This document shows, piece after piece, positions 34,739 to 43,307 of a stretch of DNA of 64,000 nt. Origin of the DNA: Gracilimonas halophila (lineage in GTDB: Bacteria > Bacteroidota > Rhodothermia > Balneolales > Balneolaceae). The stretch lies in contig NZ_JBHULI010000003.1 in assembly GCF_042684365.1 (NCBI RefSeq), forward strand, positions 124,001-188,000. The letters run 5' to 3'. The position numbers were made by a program, and so were the translations under genes. The notes below the pieces were generated by a model. It was not told the DNA's origin, made no database searches, and saw only the letters and a list, made by a program, of their open reading frames with translations. Each line of letters opens with the position of its first letter. Within the stretch, counting starts at the first letter, position 1.

Positions 34739-36709
34739 CTACTCGCTGCTTACCTCTTGCTCAACCACTTCCAGACGTTGCTGAAATTCTTCCCACTTTG
34801 AATATCGGTCTGTAAGGTCGGATTTGAGTTGGTCATATTCTAATGAGAATTTTTTTACTTTTTCCTCATCATCATAAAAATCAGGTTGAGCCATGGCCTC
34901 CTCTATTTCCACCTTACGGGATTCCATTTGCTCGATCTCTTTTTCCAGAGATTCAATTTTCTGCCGGATGGGTTTGGTTCTTCGGCTGATCTCATTCCGG
35001 CGTTCGGCCTCGACCCGGCGCTGTTCCTTCCTTGAAAGCTGATCGTTTTTGTCAGCCTCTTTTTCGGCTGCCACAGATTCAGCTTTTTTCTCCTGCTCTT
35101 CCTCCTCTTTCTTTCTGGTGAGATAATAAGAGACATTTCCAAGATACGTTTTGATGTATCCCGGCTGAACTTCAAGTACTTTATTTACAATAGGGTCGAG
35201 AAAGGCCCGGTCGTGAGATACAATGATACACGTGCCTTCGTACTGCTGAATAGCCTGCTGAAGGATATTCTTACTGCTCATATCCAAATGATTGGTCGGC
35301 TCATCAAAGATGAGGAGATTAGCAGGAGAGAGGAGCATCTTGGCAAGGGCAAGCCGGCTTTTTTCTCCCCCGGAAAGCACCTTCACCTTCTTAAATACAT
35401 CATCACCCTGAAAAAGAAAGCAGCCGAGAATGGTTCTTAAACGACTTTCTTTTTGGTTTGAACCCGAATCCATCAAAGTTTCGAGGGCATTCTTTTTGGG
35501 TTCGAGTTCATCTGCCTGATGCTGAGCAAAATAATTTACGGTTACATTATGACCTTCAATGCGATCTCCTTTTTGGAATGGCTCATTCCCTGCCAGTATG
35601 CGGATCAAGGTTGACTTACCGGCTCCGTTTGGCCCCACAATGGCCACTTTATCGCCGCGTTCAATTTCATAATCGATACCTGAAAAAACCTGGTACTCGT
35701 CATAGCTTTTGTGCAGGTCTTCGAGCTTCATCACTACCTGACCGCTTCGCGGCGGTTCCGGGAACCGAAATGAAACGTTATTCTGCTCGTCCTCAAGCTC
35801 GATCTGTTCCATCTTCTCGAGCTGCTTGATCCGGCTCTGCACTTGTCGGGCCTTGGTAGCTTTATACCGAAAGCGATCAATAAACTCCTGCGTTTCCTTG
35901 ATCTGCTTTTCCTGATTTTTCTTGGCATTCATGAGCAATTCCCGCTCCTCCTCCCACTTTTTCTCATAAAAGGAATAGTTGCCGGCATAATCGGAAATAT
36001 CGCTACTACGCAAGGCCAGCGTCCGGTTGGTGATGGTATCCAGAAAAGCCCGGTCGTGAGATACCACAACCACGGCTCCTTCATAGTTATTTAGGAAATT
36101 CTCCATCCATTGGAGCGATTCTATGTCAAGGTGGTTGGTGGGCTCATCCAAAAGGAGATATGTAGGGCGGCGAAGGAGTAACTTGGCCAGCGCAATTCTC
36201 ATCAGCCAGCCTCCGCTGAATTCTGAGGTATTACGATGGAAATCCTCTTCACTGAATCCGAGTCCCATGAGGACTTTTTCAACTTCTGAGCGCAATTCAT
36301 ACAATCCTGAAGCTTCCAGCTCTGTCTGTAAAATCCCGTAGCGTTCCATCAGCTTCTCATATTCCTTCGACTGCGGATCAACTTGAGATAATTGTTCCTG
36401 AATGCCTTTCACCTTCATCTCCAGCTCGAATAATTCAGAAAAAGCTGTTTCCACTTCCTCCAGAACGGTAAGGGTGAAATCGGGATCAACGCCATCCTGT
36501 GGGAGATATCCCAGTGTTTCTTCATTAGCAAGAGCCACGGATCCATCATCCATTTCCTGAATGCCCATGATGATCTTGAGCAGGGTAGATTTCCCTGCTC
36601 CATTCGGGCCAACCAGTCCAATGCGTTCGCCGGGATTGATGAAAGTACTGACGCCGTCCAAAAGTTCGCGGTCGCCCAAATGCAATGTGATGTTTTCGAG
36701 TGCTAACAA
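34739..36709 (-). CDS. ABC-F family ATPase (Uup/YheS-like)
   Basis: A soluble tandem ABC protein of the ribosome-associated ABC-F family. Two nucleotide-binding domains each have Walker A (GLVGPNGAGKSTLLK; AIVGPNGAGKSTLIR), signature (SGGWLMRIALAKLLL; LSGGEKSRLALAKMLL) and Walker B followed by the ABC-F hallmark DEPTNHLD. The linker between domains (about 245-320) is charged and helical (P-site tRNA interaction motif). The C-terminal ~110 residues form a Uup-like coiled coil. There are no membrane segments. It likely rescues or tunes stalled ribosomes; resistance to antibiotics is possible for the family but not shown. Confidence 0.94.
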   Translation of the reverse strand: MLALENITLHLGDRELLDGVSTFINPGERIGLVGPNGAGKSTLLKIIMGIQEMDDGSVALANEETLGYLPQDGVDPDFTLTVLEEVETAFSELFELEMKVKGIQEQLSQVDPQSKEYEKLMERYGILQTELEASGLYELRSEVEKVLMGLGFSEEDFHRNTSEFSGGWLMRIALAKLLLRRPTYLLLDEPTNHLDIESLQWMENFLNNYEGAVVVVSHDRAFLDTITNRTLALRSSDISDYAGNYSFYEKKWEEERELLMNAKKNQEKQIKETQEFIDRFRYKATKARQVQSRIKQLEKMEQIELEDEQNNVSFRFPEPPRSGQVVMKLEDLHKSYDEYQVFSGIDYEIERGDKVAIVGPNGAGKSTLIRILAGNEPFQKGDRIEGHNVTVNYFAQHQADELEPKKNALETLMDSGSNQKESRLRTILGCFLFQGDDVFKKVKVLSGGEKSRLALAKMLLSPANLLIFDEPTNHLDMSSKNILQQAIQQYEGTCIIVSHDRAFLDPIVNKVLEVQPGYIKTYLGNVSYYLTRKKEEEEQEKKAESVAAEKEADKNDQLSRKEQRRVEAERRNEISRRTKPIRQKIESLEKEIEQMESRKVEIEEAMAQPDFYDDEEKVKKFSLEYDQLKSDLTDRYSKWEEFQQRLEVVEQEVSSE

Positions 36710-36838
36710 AGTTTGATGAATGTCTGTGTGAAAGTGAAGCGCTAAAAATATGGATTAATTGGGTGTAGAATGAAATTAATCTATAGCTTTTGTATCAGGT
36801 TGTTTGATTTAGGTAACGGTAGTATTGGCAACCCTAAG

Positions 36839-36941
36839 ATCCCCGCCTGATAGGGGGATGATGGGGCCTTAGTTGATTGCCGCTCTGTAGTTTCCAACCA
36901 TCACATATATCCCCCCTGGTCATTCCCGCAAAGGCGGGAAT
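36839..36941. repeat. Two REP-like hairpins in the ABC-F/gldC spacer
   Basis: ATCCCC (36839-36844) pairs with GGGGAT (36854-36859). ATTCCCGC (36922-36929), loop AAAG, pairs with GCGGGAAT (36934-36941). The second is of the widely seen ATTCCCGC...GCGGGAAT dispersed type. The rest of 36710-37067 shows no gene; it must contain promoters for both divergent genes, but none is convincing. Confidence 0.55.
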
Positions 36942-37067
36942 CTTATAGTTGATCGCGATTCAAAAACCTGAATCCGGCTGTGCGTTATAACCAATACTGA
37001 GTAAAATCAGTCATGATTTAACCACAGAAACCCTTAGTTTTAGATAAAAGTAAAAAATCAGAAACCT

Positions 37068-37397
37068 ATGCAGAAAAAAGAGATCAAGATCACCGTAGAA
37101 CTGGACGATAAAAATGTGGCGAATAACATCGCATTTAAAGCCGATGACATGCCCAATGTGGATGCCGTTAACTGTCGCGCTATGTTGCTTTCCTTTTGGG
37201 ATGCCCACAACAAAGACACCCTTAAGCTTGACCTGTGGACCCGCGACATGACCGTGGACGAAATGAAGATCTTCTTCCACCAAACCCTGGTGACTATGGC
37301 CAATACCCTCCATAATTCTATTGACGACGAACGCATTGCCGGCGACATGCGGGATTTTTGTGATTACTTCGCCGAAAAGATGGAGATTAAAGAGTAA
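37068..37397 (+). CDS. gldC: Gliding motility protein GldC
   Basis: A 109-residue soluble protein matching GldC: the N-terminal EIKITVELDDKN, then LSFWDAHNKDTLKLDLWTRD, MTVDEMKIFFHQTLVTMAN and MRDFCDYFAEKM. GldC is one of the original Flavobacterium gliding genes; a specific biochemical role is not established, and homologues occur in non-gliding relatives. No other gld or spr gene is in the window. It converges on the MEMO-like gene with a 6-bp gap. Confidence 0.93.
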   Translation: MQKKEIKITVELDDKNVANNIAFKADDMPNVDAVNCRAMLLSFWDAHNKDTLKLDLWTRDMTVDEMKIFFHQTLVTMANTLHNSIDDERIAGDMRDFCDYFAEKMEIKE

Positions 37398-37403
37398 CTA
37401 AAA

Positions 37404-38660
37404 TTAAGTGTACAGGATACTTCCAAAGCTTACCCCGCTTTCCCTTTCAGTTTCATCCCAGATGTCATAGGTAAGGATCTCACCCTCAAGTTTGGGAAAG
37501 ATATTCAAGAAAGAGTACAGCGGGGGATATCCGCAAATGCGATAGGGATCATATTTTCTACTCATCAACTCAAGCATTTGTTGGGCTGAACCGGATGCTC
37601 CGAGATCCAGAAAAGATTCATCAAAATTCCGGATGTCTTCAAACATTTCCTTAGCCGGTTTTTCGTCCCCGAATTTCTTCCCAATATGTGCCAGATCTCC
37701 ACTGATCAAAAAGAAGGTGTCTTCTTTATCCCCGAATAATTCTGCAAGCAATCCGCTGAAGTTTTCAACCTGTTGTCCCTGAAACCCATCAGCTTTGTAG
37801 AAAAGCTCATCAAGACTGCCAACCACGATCGGGATCATTGAAAAATCATGATCCCAAAGGTGATTGATGAAAATGAGATGCTGCTCAATACTGTGTTCGA
37901 TCCGATGCGCCCGATCCTGAAAAGTGACACCATAATGTTCTGAATCATCTCCGATTTGCTCCCGGATCTTCTGAATGCTGTCCCGGTCAGCATTTACCGT
38001 TCCGTTTACCATTTTGAAATCTTTTAAGGAGATCACAAACGGTCGCTCTTCATAAATATCAGGATACAACCCCGAGTAGTGGGACGTTGCCAGTATTACA
38101 ATTCGTTTGGGTTTCAGGTCCTTAATTGCAGAGAAAGCTTTCACATAACTGTTGAGGCCAAACCGAAGATCGATATGGGGCGCATACAGTGCTCTTGCAC
38201 TTTTAACCGGTTCCGAAACAGGAAGTTTCTCAAAAGCTTCATTAAGAAAATGCTTCATTTCTGCAGGGTCGTCAGGATAGGAAAGTCCTGAGGTGATAGA
38301 ATGATGGATATCAGACTTCTCATATTCGGCTTCCATTTTCTGGGCGTGCTCTCGAAAATATTTAGAATGTAGAAGAGCATTTTCATCTAAAAACTGTACA
38401 TATTCCAGGATCTGCTCTTTGGTGACTCCCTCACCACTGAATTTTAAAATATCTTCTACACTCCGGCTCCCATCAAATAACGAAAAAATAGTTTGAGCCG
38501 AATAAGGCACCGCAAAATCGGAGGTAGCATATCCGTATTGATCCTGAAAATACAGAAAAGTCTCTCCATCCTGCTTTATGGGAATGATCTGCACATCAAA
38601 CCGCAGCGGCGGGATAGGATCGGTATAGGAGGCGAAGATCGAATTGGTTTTTTCAGTCAC
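37404..38660 (-). CDS. amrB: AmmeMemoRadiSam system protein B (MEMO1 family) with extra N-terminal domain
   Basis: The C-terminal ~280 residues (about 130-418) are the MEMO fold: LYAPHIDLRFGLNSYVKAF, ILATSHYSGLY, DRAHRIEHSIEQHLIFINHLW, IPIVVGSLDE and FLISGDLAHIGKKFGDE give the metal-binding His/Asp set resembling extradiol dioxygenases. Residues ~18-100 (PIKQDGETFLYFQDQYGYA, LFDGSRSVEDILKFSG) resemble a PqqD-like winged helix. Standard AmrB is ~270-290 residues, so this is a fusion. AmrA and the radical SAM partner are not in the window. Confidence 0.87.
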   Translation of the reverse strand: MTEKTNSIFASYTDPIPPLRFDVQIIPIKQDGETFLYFQDQYGYATSDFAVPYSAQTIFSLFDGSRSVEDILKFSGEGVTKEQILEYVQFLDENALLHSKYFREHAQKMEAEYEKSDIHHSITSGLSYPDDPAEMKHFLNEAFEKLPVSEPVKSARALYAPHIDLRFGLNSYVKAFSAIKDLKPKRIVILATSHYSGLYPDIYEERPFVISLKDFKMVNGTVNADRDSIQKIREQIGDDSEHYGVTFQDRAHRIEHSIEQHLIFINHLWDHDFSMIPIVVGSLDELFYKADGFQGQQVENFSGLLAELFGDKEDTFFLISGDLAHIGKKFGDEKPAKEMFEDIRNFDESFLDLGASGSAQQMLELMSRKYDPYRICGYPPLYSFLNIFPKLEGEILTYDIWDETERESGVSFGSILYT

Positions 38661-38730
38661 AGTAGAAAATAATTTGTAAGGAATTAGTTTGAACGTGCTC
38701 TAACTATATAAACAAGCAAAATATTTACCG

Positions 38731-38756
38731 TAGGGGCGAATCGCATTCGCCCGATG
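38731..38756 (+). repeat. REP palindrome left of RAYT1
   Basis: TAGGGGCGAAT...ATTCGCCC: an 8-bp stem GGGCGAAT (38734-38741), loop CGC, and its complement at 38745-38752, preceded by GTAG-type bases (CCGTAGG). It ends 11 bp before the RAYT1 start. The same sequence recurs inverted after the gene at 39328-39350. Confidence 0.85.
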
Positions 38757-38762
38757 TAATAA

Positions 38763-39302
38763 ATGATCAGAAAAATAAATCCCTACAAACGTAATCGAAA
38801 ATCTATTCGTCTGCAATGTTATGATTACAAACAACCTGGTCACTATTTTGTGACGATTTGCACCTATAAAATGAAGCATATTTTTGGAGTAATATACAAC
38901 GGATACATGATTTTGAACCATTATGGCGAAGTTGCTAAAAGAAGCTGGATGAATACGGAGAATATTAGATCAAATATCAAATTGGGTAGTTTTGTGATAA
39001 TGCCTAATCACATGCATGCCATATTTCAGATAGTAGCCGCCGAAAAAACCGTAGGGGCGTATTGCAATACGCCCCTACCTCGAACATTTAAATCACCATC
39101 AAATTCTGTTGGGGCAATCGTTAGAGGTTATAAATCAACGGTTACAAATCAGATCAATCAAATTCGGAAAAGATCTGTACCAAGAATATGGCAAAGGAAT
39201 TATCACGAACATATTATTCAAGATCAGGAATCTCTGAATAAAATTTCGGAATACATTGATATGAATCCGCGGTTATGGGATAAAGACAGATATTACAGAT
39301 AA
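38763..39302 (+). CDS. REP-associated tyrosine transposase (RAYT1, Y1/TnpA-REP family)
   Basis: A single-domain HUH nuclease of 179 residues that cuts and joins DNA at REP hairpins. HUH motif VIMPNHMHAI gives His83 and His85; the N-terminal YKQPGHYFVTICTYKMKHIFG and VGAIVRGYKSTVT are family features. Tyr147 in RNYHEHII is the likely catalytic Tyr. Residues 97-106 are encoded by a perfect 28-bp REP palindrome. Inverted REP copies flank the gene. It appears intact. Such genes are usually domesticated, single-copy and fixed; mobility of this one cannot be told. Confidence 0.93.
   Translation: MIRKINPYKRNRKSIRLQCYDYKQPGHYFVTICTYKMKHIFGVIYNGYMILNHYGEVAKRSWMNTENIRSNIKLGSFVIMPNHMHAIFQIVAAEKTVGAYCNTPLPRTFKSPSNSVGAIVRGYKSTVTNQINQIRKRSVPRIWQRNYHEHIIQDQESLNKISEYIDMNPRLWDKDRYYR
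39051..39078 (+). repeat. Perfect 28-bp REP palindrome inside the RAYT1 coding sequence
   Basis: GTAGGGGCGTATTG (39051-39064) is followed at once by its exact complement (39065-39078). It begins on a codon boundary and encodes VGAYCNTPL plus the first two bases of the next Pro codon. It has the same GTAGGGGCG foot as the REPs flanking the gene but a different tip. Confidence 0.93.
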
Positions 39303-39327
39303 AACTATATTTGTTGGTTTATAAAAA

Positions 39328-39350
39328 GGGCGAATGCGATTCGCCCCTAC
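39328..39350 (-). repeat. REP palindrome right of RAYT1 (inverted copy)
   Basis: Read on the minus strand it is GTAGGGGCGAATCGCATTCG followed by CCC, identical to the left copy at 38731-38752. The two REPs face each other around the gene in the head-to-head layout common for RAYT loci. Confidence 0.87.
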
Positions 39351-39360
39351 AATAATCAGG

Positions 39361-40065
39361 TTAATTGTCTGCTCTCATCTTCTGGCATTTGCAATTTATA
39401 CCATAATTCTTGCACAGGGGATGATCCGGCGCTTCTGAAATCTGGGCTTTGCAGGGGCCGCGACCATGGTGGATCATCAGGTGCGACAGATCCGTCCAGC
39501 TTTCACGGGGAAATAAGGCCATAAGGTCCTTTTCAATTTTGTTGGTGTTCTTTGTTTCTTTGGTGAGGCCAAACCGGTTTGAAAATCGTTTTACATGGGT
39601 GTCCACTACTACTCCAACATTAATTCCAAAGGCATTTCCCAAAACTACATTCGCGGTTTTTCTTGCAGCGCCACGCAGCTTTAACAAGTCTTTCATATTC
39701 TTAGGAACTTCCCCGTCAAATTCCTCCACCAGTATCTGAGAAGTTTCCTTGAGCGACTTTGCTTTATTTCTATAGAAACCGGTTGATCTCACCAATTCCT
39801 CCAATTCCTCCAGCGGAGCGTCTTTCATTAACTCAGGAGTAGGATAAGTTTCGAAAAGAGCAGGAGTAGTTTTATTTACACGAACATCGGTGCATTGTGC
39901 ACTCAATATAGTGGCGATCAGCAGCTCGAAGGGATTTCTATGATTCAACTCACAATGCGGATCCGGATAATACTTATAGAGCTCATTCAAAATTTCCATC
40001 GCTCGCTCTTTCTGCTTCTTTGATTTCTTAGGGAGCTTCGGAAGTTCATTTTTCTCTTTCGCCAT
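39361..40065 (-). CDS. nth: Endonuclease III-family DNA glycosylase, atypical cluster region
   Basis: A base-excision repair glycosylase/AP lyase for oxidised pyrimidines. It has FELLIATILSAQCTDVRVNK, the helix-hairpin-helix region LRGAARKTANVVLGNAFG with the catalytic Lys, and VVDTHVKRFSNRFG with the catalytic Asp. Two features differ from the E. coli type: LRGAARKTA replaces LPGVGRKTA, and the C-terminal cysteines are spaced C-x12-C-x6-C-x1-C where C-x6-C-x2-C-x5-C is standard for the 4Fe-4S cluster. The N-terminal ~25 residues are lysine-rich. Length 234 (E. coli 211). Confidence 0.92.
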   Translation of the reverse strand: MAKEKNELPKLPKKSKKQKERAMEILNELYKYYPDPHCELNHRNPFELLIATILSAQCTDVRVNKTTPALFETYPTPELMKDAPLEELEELVRSTGFYRNKAKSLKETSQILVEEFDGEVPKNMKDLLKLRGAARKTANVVLGNAFGINVGVVVDTHVKRFSNRFGLTKETKNTNKIEKDLMALFPRESWTDLSHLMIHHGRGPCKAQISEAPDHPLCKNYGINCKCQKMRADN

Positions 40066-40153
40066 ATTTAGTGGTCAGTTTTCAGTAAACAATTATCAGT
40101 GCAGTTGAATGTAGGGTTTTGTGGATAGATACGCATATAGGTTTAATGTTCAA

Positions 40154-40195
40154 TTTTAAATGTTAAACGACTTTTGATTCATTTAACATTTAAAA
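40154..40195. repeat. 14-bp perfect inverted repeat upstream of glycyl-tRNA synthetase
   Basis: TTTTAAATGTTAAA (40154-40167) and its exact complement (40182-40195) enclose a 14-nt loop. It lies between divergent nth and the synthetase gene, just upstream of the -7-like element at 40218. It is a possible operator-like or repeat element, AT-rich enough that chance is not excluded. Confidence 0.5.
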
Positions 40196-40217
40196 CTATC
40201 TCACTTAAAATTTTCCT

Positions 40218-40225
40218 TATCTTTG
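40218..40225 (+). promoter_or_regulatory. Bacteroidota -7 element candidate for glycyl-tRNA synthetase
   Basis: TATCTTTG fits TAnnTTTG exactly and lies 40 nt before the ATG at 40266. No TTG stands about 20 nt upstream, so the -33 part is weak or missing. Confidence 0.4.
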
Positions 40226-40265
40226 ACGCTCAACGAATTTAGAATTGTAAACACCACACTCACAC

Positions 40266-41723
40266 ATGTCGAATTTAGACAACCTGGACAAAATTGTATC
40301 ACTGGCTAAAGCTCGTGGCTTCATCTTTCAATCTTCAGAAATTTATGGCGGACTTAGTGCCGTTTATGATTACGGACCCCTCGGTGTAGAGCTCAAACGA
40401 AATATCCGTGACGCCTGGTGGAAAGAGATGACTCGTCGCCACGATAACATTGTTGGGATTGATGCAGCTATTTTTATGCATCCGAAGGTATGGGAAGCCA
40501 GTGGTCACGTGGGTGGCTTCAACGACCCCATGATCGACGACAAGCAGTCCAAGAAACGTTACCGAGCGGATATGATCATTGAGCAGCACATTGAGAAGCT
40601 GCGGAAAGATGAGAAGCATGAAGAAGCCAACGCCATTCAAGAAAAGCTTGACTCCTGCGGTTCACGCAAAAGCCTGACCGAAGACCTGTATGAGATCATC
40701 ATAGAAAATGAGATTCGTGCACCGGAATCCGGAGCTTTTGACTGGACAGAAGTACGACAGTTTAATCTGATGTTTAAAACACAATTTGGCTCCACTTCCA
40801 CGGAAGAAGATGGGGTTTATTTACGACCGGAAACGGCACAGGGTATTTTTGTGAATTATAAGAATGTACTTGATACGGCTCGTGTAACAGTGCCTTTTGG
40901 GATCGCCCAAACAGGAAAAGCTTTCAGAAATGAAGTGGTTGCCCGGCAATTTGTCTTCCGCATGCGTGAATTTGAGCAGATGGAAATGCAATATTTTGTG
41001 AAGCCCGGTACCGACGAAGCTGAGTACGAAAAATGGCTGGAAAAACGACTTGAGTGGCATAAAATGATGGGAATCAGGGAAGAGAATTTACGAACCGCTC
41101 CCCATCCGGAAGATAAGCTGGCCCACTATGCACGAGCCGCAGCCGATATTCAATACAAGTACCCAATTGGCTGGCAGGAAGTAGAGGGGATCCATAACAG
41201 GACCGATTTTGACTTGAACCAGCACGCTGAATTTTCAGGTAAAAAGATGGATTACTACGACCAGAAAAATCAGGAACGGTTCACCCCGTATGTGATCGAG
41301 ACTTCAGTGGGGCTAGATCGCCTCACCTTGATGGTACTTTGCGATGCATACCGAGAAGAAGAAGTGGATGGCGATACACGTACCGTATTGAAAATGAATC
41401 CAAAGTTGGCTCCGACTCAGGTTGGGATCTTTCCGCTTATCAAAAAAGACAAGCTGCAGGATCTCGCACACAAGATCGAAGAAGATCTGCGCGAAGAGTT
41501 TTCGATACTGTATGACGAATCCGGTTCTATTGGAAAACGCTATCGCCGGCAGGATGAAGCAGGAACTCCATTCTGTATCACCGTAGATTTTGATGGGGTA
41601 GAGTCAGAAGGTGAAGATACGGTTACCATTCGCTATCGGGATGATATGAGTCAGGAAAGGATCCCGGTATCGAATATCGCGAATGTGATCAGAGACGGAA
41701 TGAAGAGCTGGAAGCCTGAATAA
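40266..41723 (+). CDS. glyQS: Glycyl-tRNA synthetase, single-chain dimeric type
   Basis: Charges tRNA-Gly. It is the alpha2 (archaeal/eukaryal-like) class IIa form, not the alpha2beta2 GlyQ/GlyS pair: LVSLAKARGFIFQSSEIYGGLSAVYDYGPLG at the N-terminus, motif 2 region AFRNEVVARQFVFRMREFEQMEMQYF, VIETSVGLDRLTLMVLCDAY (motif 3), and an anticodon-binding domain from about 385 (LAPTQVGIFPLIK, YDESGSIGKRYRRQDEAGTPFC). The 485 residues are usual. It ends 1 bp before the convergent TPR gene. Confidence 0.96.
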   Translation: MSNLDNLDKIVSLAKARGFIFQSSEIYGGLSAVYDYGPLGVELKRNIRDAWWKEMTRRHDNIVGIDAAIFMHPKVWEASGHVGGFNDPMIDDKQSKKRYRADMIIEQHIEKLRKDEKHEEANAIQEKLDSCGSRKSLTEDLYEIIIENEIRAPESGAFDWTEVRQFNLMFKTQFGSTSTEEDGVYLRPETAQGIFVNYKNVLDTARVTVPFGIAQTGKAFRNEVVARQFVFRMREFEQMEMQYFVKPGTDEAEYEKWLEKRLEWHKMMGIREENLRTAPHPEDKLAHYARAAADIQYKYPIGWQEVEGIHNRTDFDLNQHAEFSGKKMDYYDQKNQERFTPYVIETSVGLDRLTLMVLCDAYREEEVDGDTRTVLKMNPKLAPTQVGIFPLIKKDKLQDLAHKIEEDLREEFSILYDESGSIGKRYRRQDEAGTPFCITVDFDGVESEGEDTVTIRYRDDMSQERIPVSNIANVIRDGMKSWKPE

Positions 41724-41724
41724 T

Positions 41725-42513
41725 TCAGGAAAGTTCTTCAAGTAATTTCTTCGCACGTTGCAGGTTCCACTCATCGATCTGATTCTGAGGGGATTCCTGT
41801 ACAACTTGCTTAAGAGTATCGATGGCTTTTTGTTTTTGCCCTGAGCGATCATAGTGTTGGGCTAGGTCAAACTTAAAACGAATAGCTTGATCCGGCTTCA
41901 ACTCAAGTGCCTTCTTGATGTGTTCTTCTGCTTTTTTATTTGATGCTCCCTCAGGTATTCCCCTGGAAAAAAGTCCTGCTGCAAAACGCTGGGCAGACCC
42001 TATATTGGCTATCTTGCTGTTCCAGACACCAAGTAAATGCCATGCTGGACCATAATCGGGGAGTAATTGCACGGCTTTGTCAGCATGTTCTTTAATGATA
42101 TGTGATTTCTCGATACGTGTGCCTGAACTTGAAATGTCAGACATACGTCCTTGAGCTACAGCATATACAAAATGAGAATAGCCTTTGTCGGGATAGAGTT
42201 CTAAGGTTTTCTCAGCAAAGTCTAAAGATCGTTTATAATAGTTTTCCTTTTCTCTTTGCAAGTCCATACGGAACCCAATACGTGCATAAAGCAGTGCGGT
42301 ATGCCAAAGGGCATCAAAATGTTCGGGATCTTTCTCAAGCACTTTCAGGTAGCTTGCCAGCGATTCTTCCTCTTTGGCTTCTTCAAAATAGTCTGCCGCC
42401 TTACACGCTATGGAATCTGCTGTAATGGAATTTTGGGACTTAACAAGATCAGGAATGCTCAAACAAAGTATGAGCGCCAGACAGAAATTTTTATTTAGTA
42501 TATGTTGAAGCAT
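41725..42513 (-). CDS. Exported TPR-repeat protein
   Basis: A protein of 262 residues from the ATG at 42513, which begins a signal peptide (MLQHILNKNFCLALILCLSI, cleavage near VKSQ); an ATG at 42528 would add five residues. At least three TPR units follow (YFEEAKEEESLASYLKVLEKDPEHFDA; EKTLELYPDKGYSHFVYAVAQG; EHIKKALELKPDQAIRFKFDLA), similar in layout to the RMD family of TPR proteins. It is probably a periplasmic scaffold; the partner is unknown. Confidence 0.82.
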   Translation of the reverse strand: MLQHILNKNFCLALILCLSIPDLVKSQNSITADSIACKAADYFEEAKEEESLASYLKVLEKDPEHFDALWHTALLYARIGFRMDLQREKENYYKRSLDFAEKTLELYPDKGYSHFVYAVAQGRMSDISSSGTRIEKSHIIKEHADKAVQLLPDYGPAWHLLGVWNSKIANIGSAQRFAAGLFSRGIPEGASNKKAEEHIKKALELKPDQAIRFKFDLAQHYDRSGQKQKAIDTLKQVVQESPQNQIDEWNLQRAKKLLEELS

Positions 42514-42727
42514 GAAAGGACTCACCAAATAGTTGCAATGTTTTTAATAACTTATAAAAAATTGAGAAAGTAAATAGTTAACTTGGCAAAGCTTATAAAT
42601 AGTGATTTGTAGCAATAGGATTAAAAAGTGAGGATAGTGTAAATAATAGTTCTGTTTTTTGGGAGATTCTCTTTATATTTAAAGCCTTTTTCGGATAAGA
42701 AATTGAACGCATAAAATATCCCGATTC

Positions 42728-42886
42728 ATGAAACGCACGTATCAACCAAGTAATAAGAAGCGCAAGAACAAACACGGTTTTCGCGAACGCATGTCTAGTA
42801 AAAACGGACGCAAAACCATTGCGAGCCGTCGCAAGAAAGGCCGTCATAAGCTAACCGTTAGTGATGAGAGAAAAGGAGCTAAGTAA
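42728..42886 (+). CDS. rpmH: 50S ribosomal protein L34
   Basis: A 52-residue, very basic ribosomal protein. MKRTYQPSNKKRKNKHGFRE and the following RM-SKNGRKTIASRRKKGRHKL stretch are the L34 signature. The C-terminal tail (TVSDERKGAK) is slightly longer than in E. coli. It is the first gene of the usual rpmH-rnpA-yidC cluster and overlaps rnpA by 23 bp. Confidence 0.98.
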   Translation: MKRTYQPSNKKRKNKHGFRERMSSKNGRKTIASRRKKGRHKLTVSDERKGAK

Positions 42887-43295
42887 CCTTACGGATTCTC
42901 CTGAGCGTAGATTTACGTTATCAAAGTCACATATTTTACGTGGCCGGCGAAATTTTGAGGAACTCTTTTCAGGTTCCTCAATGCTCAGGTCACAAAACGT
43001 AAATCTTCGCTATACCTCCTATCCCAATGCCGACAAAAAGATCCTTGTTGGCTTTATAGCTCCTAAAAAGATCGGAAAAGCGGTGCAGCGTGTCAGAACC
43101 AAGCGATTGCTGCGTGAAGCTTACCGGCTCAATCAACACATCATAACCGGATTGCCCATAACAGCTGATATAGGATTACACTATGCTTTTATGGCAAAAC
43201 GCGCAGATCTCACCTTCGAAGCGGTACAGCAGGAAGTTATTTCATTGTTGAAAGAACTGCGTGATCGATTGTTGTCAAAAAATTCACCCTTTTAA
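42864..43295 (+). CDS. rnpA: Ribonuclease P protein component
   Basis: Protein cofactor of RNase P, which matures the 5' ends of tRNAs. Features: LSKSHILRGRRNFEELFSGS near the N-terminus, VNLRYTSYPN, KILVGFIAPKKIGKAVQRVRTKRLLREAYRL (the RNR-like basic motif, here RVRTKR), and the C-terminal MAKRADLTFEAVQQEVISLL. The start lies within rpmH: ATG 42864, or GTG 42861 one codon earlier. The 143 residues are slightly longer than usual. yidC begins 12 bp later; yidD is absent between them. Confidence 0.94.
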   Translation: MREKELSNLTDSPERRFTLSKSHILRGRRNFEELFSGSSMLRSQNVNLRYTSYPNADKKILVGFIAPKKIGKAVQRVRTKRLLREAYRLNQHIITGLPITADIGLHYAFMAKRADLTFEAVQQEVISLLKELRDRLLSKNSPF

Positions 43296-43307
43296 AACGC
43301 ACTACTT

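Noticed and set aside
38763..39302. RAYT1 as a complete IS200/IS605 element
   Set aside because: The protein is the RAYT subtype with REP palindromes rather than IS200 ends, and no TnpB or omega RNA accompanies it.
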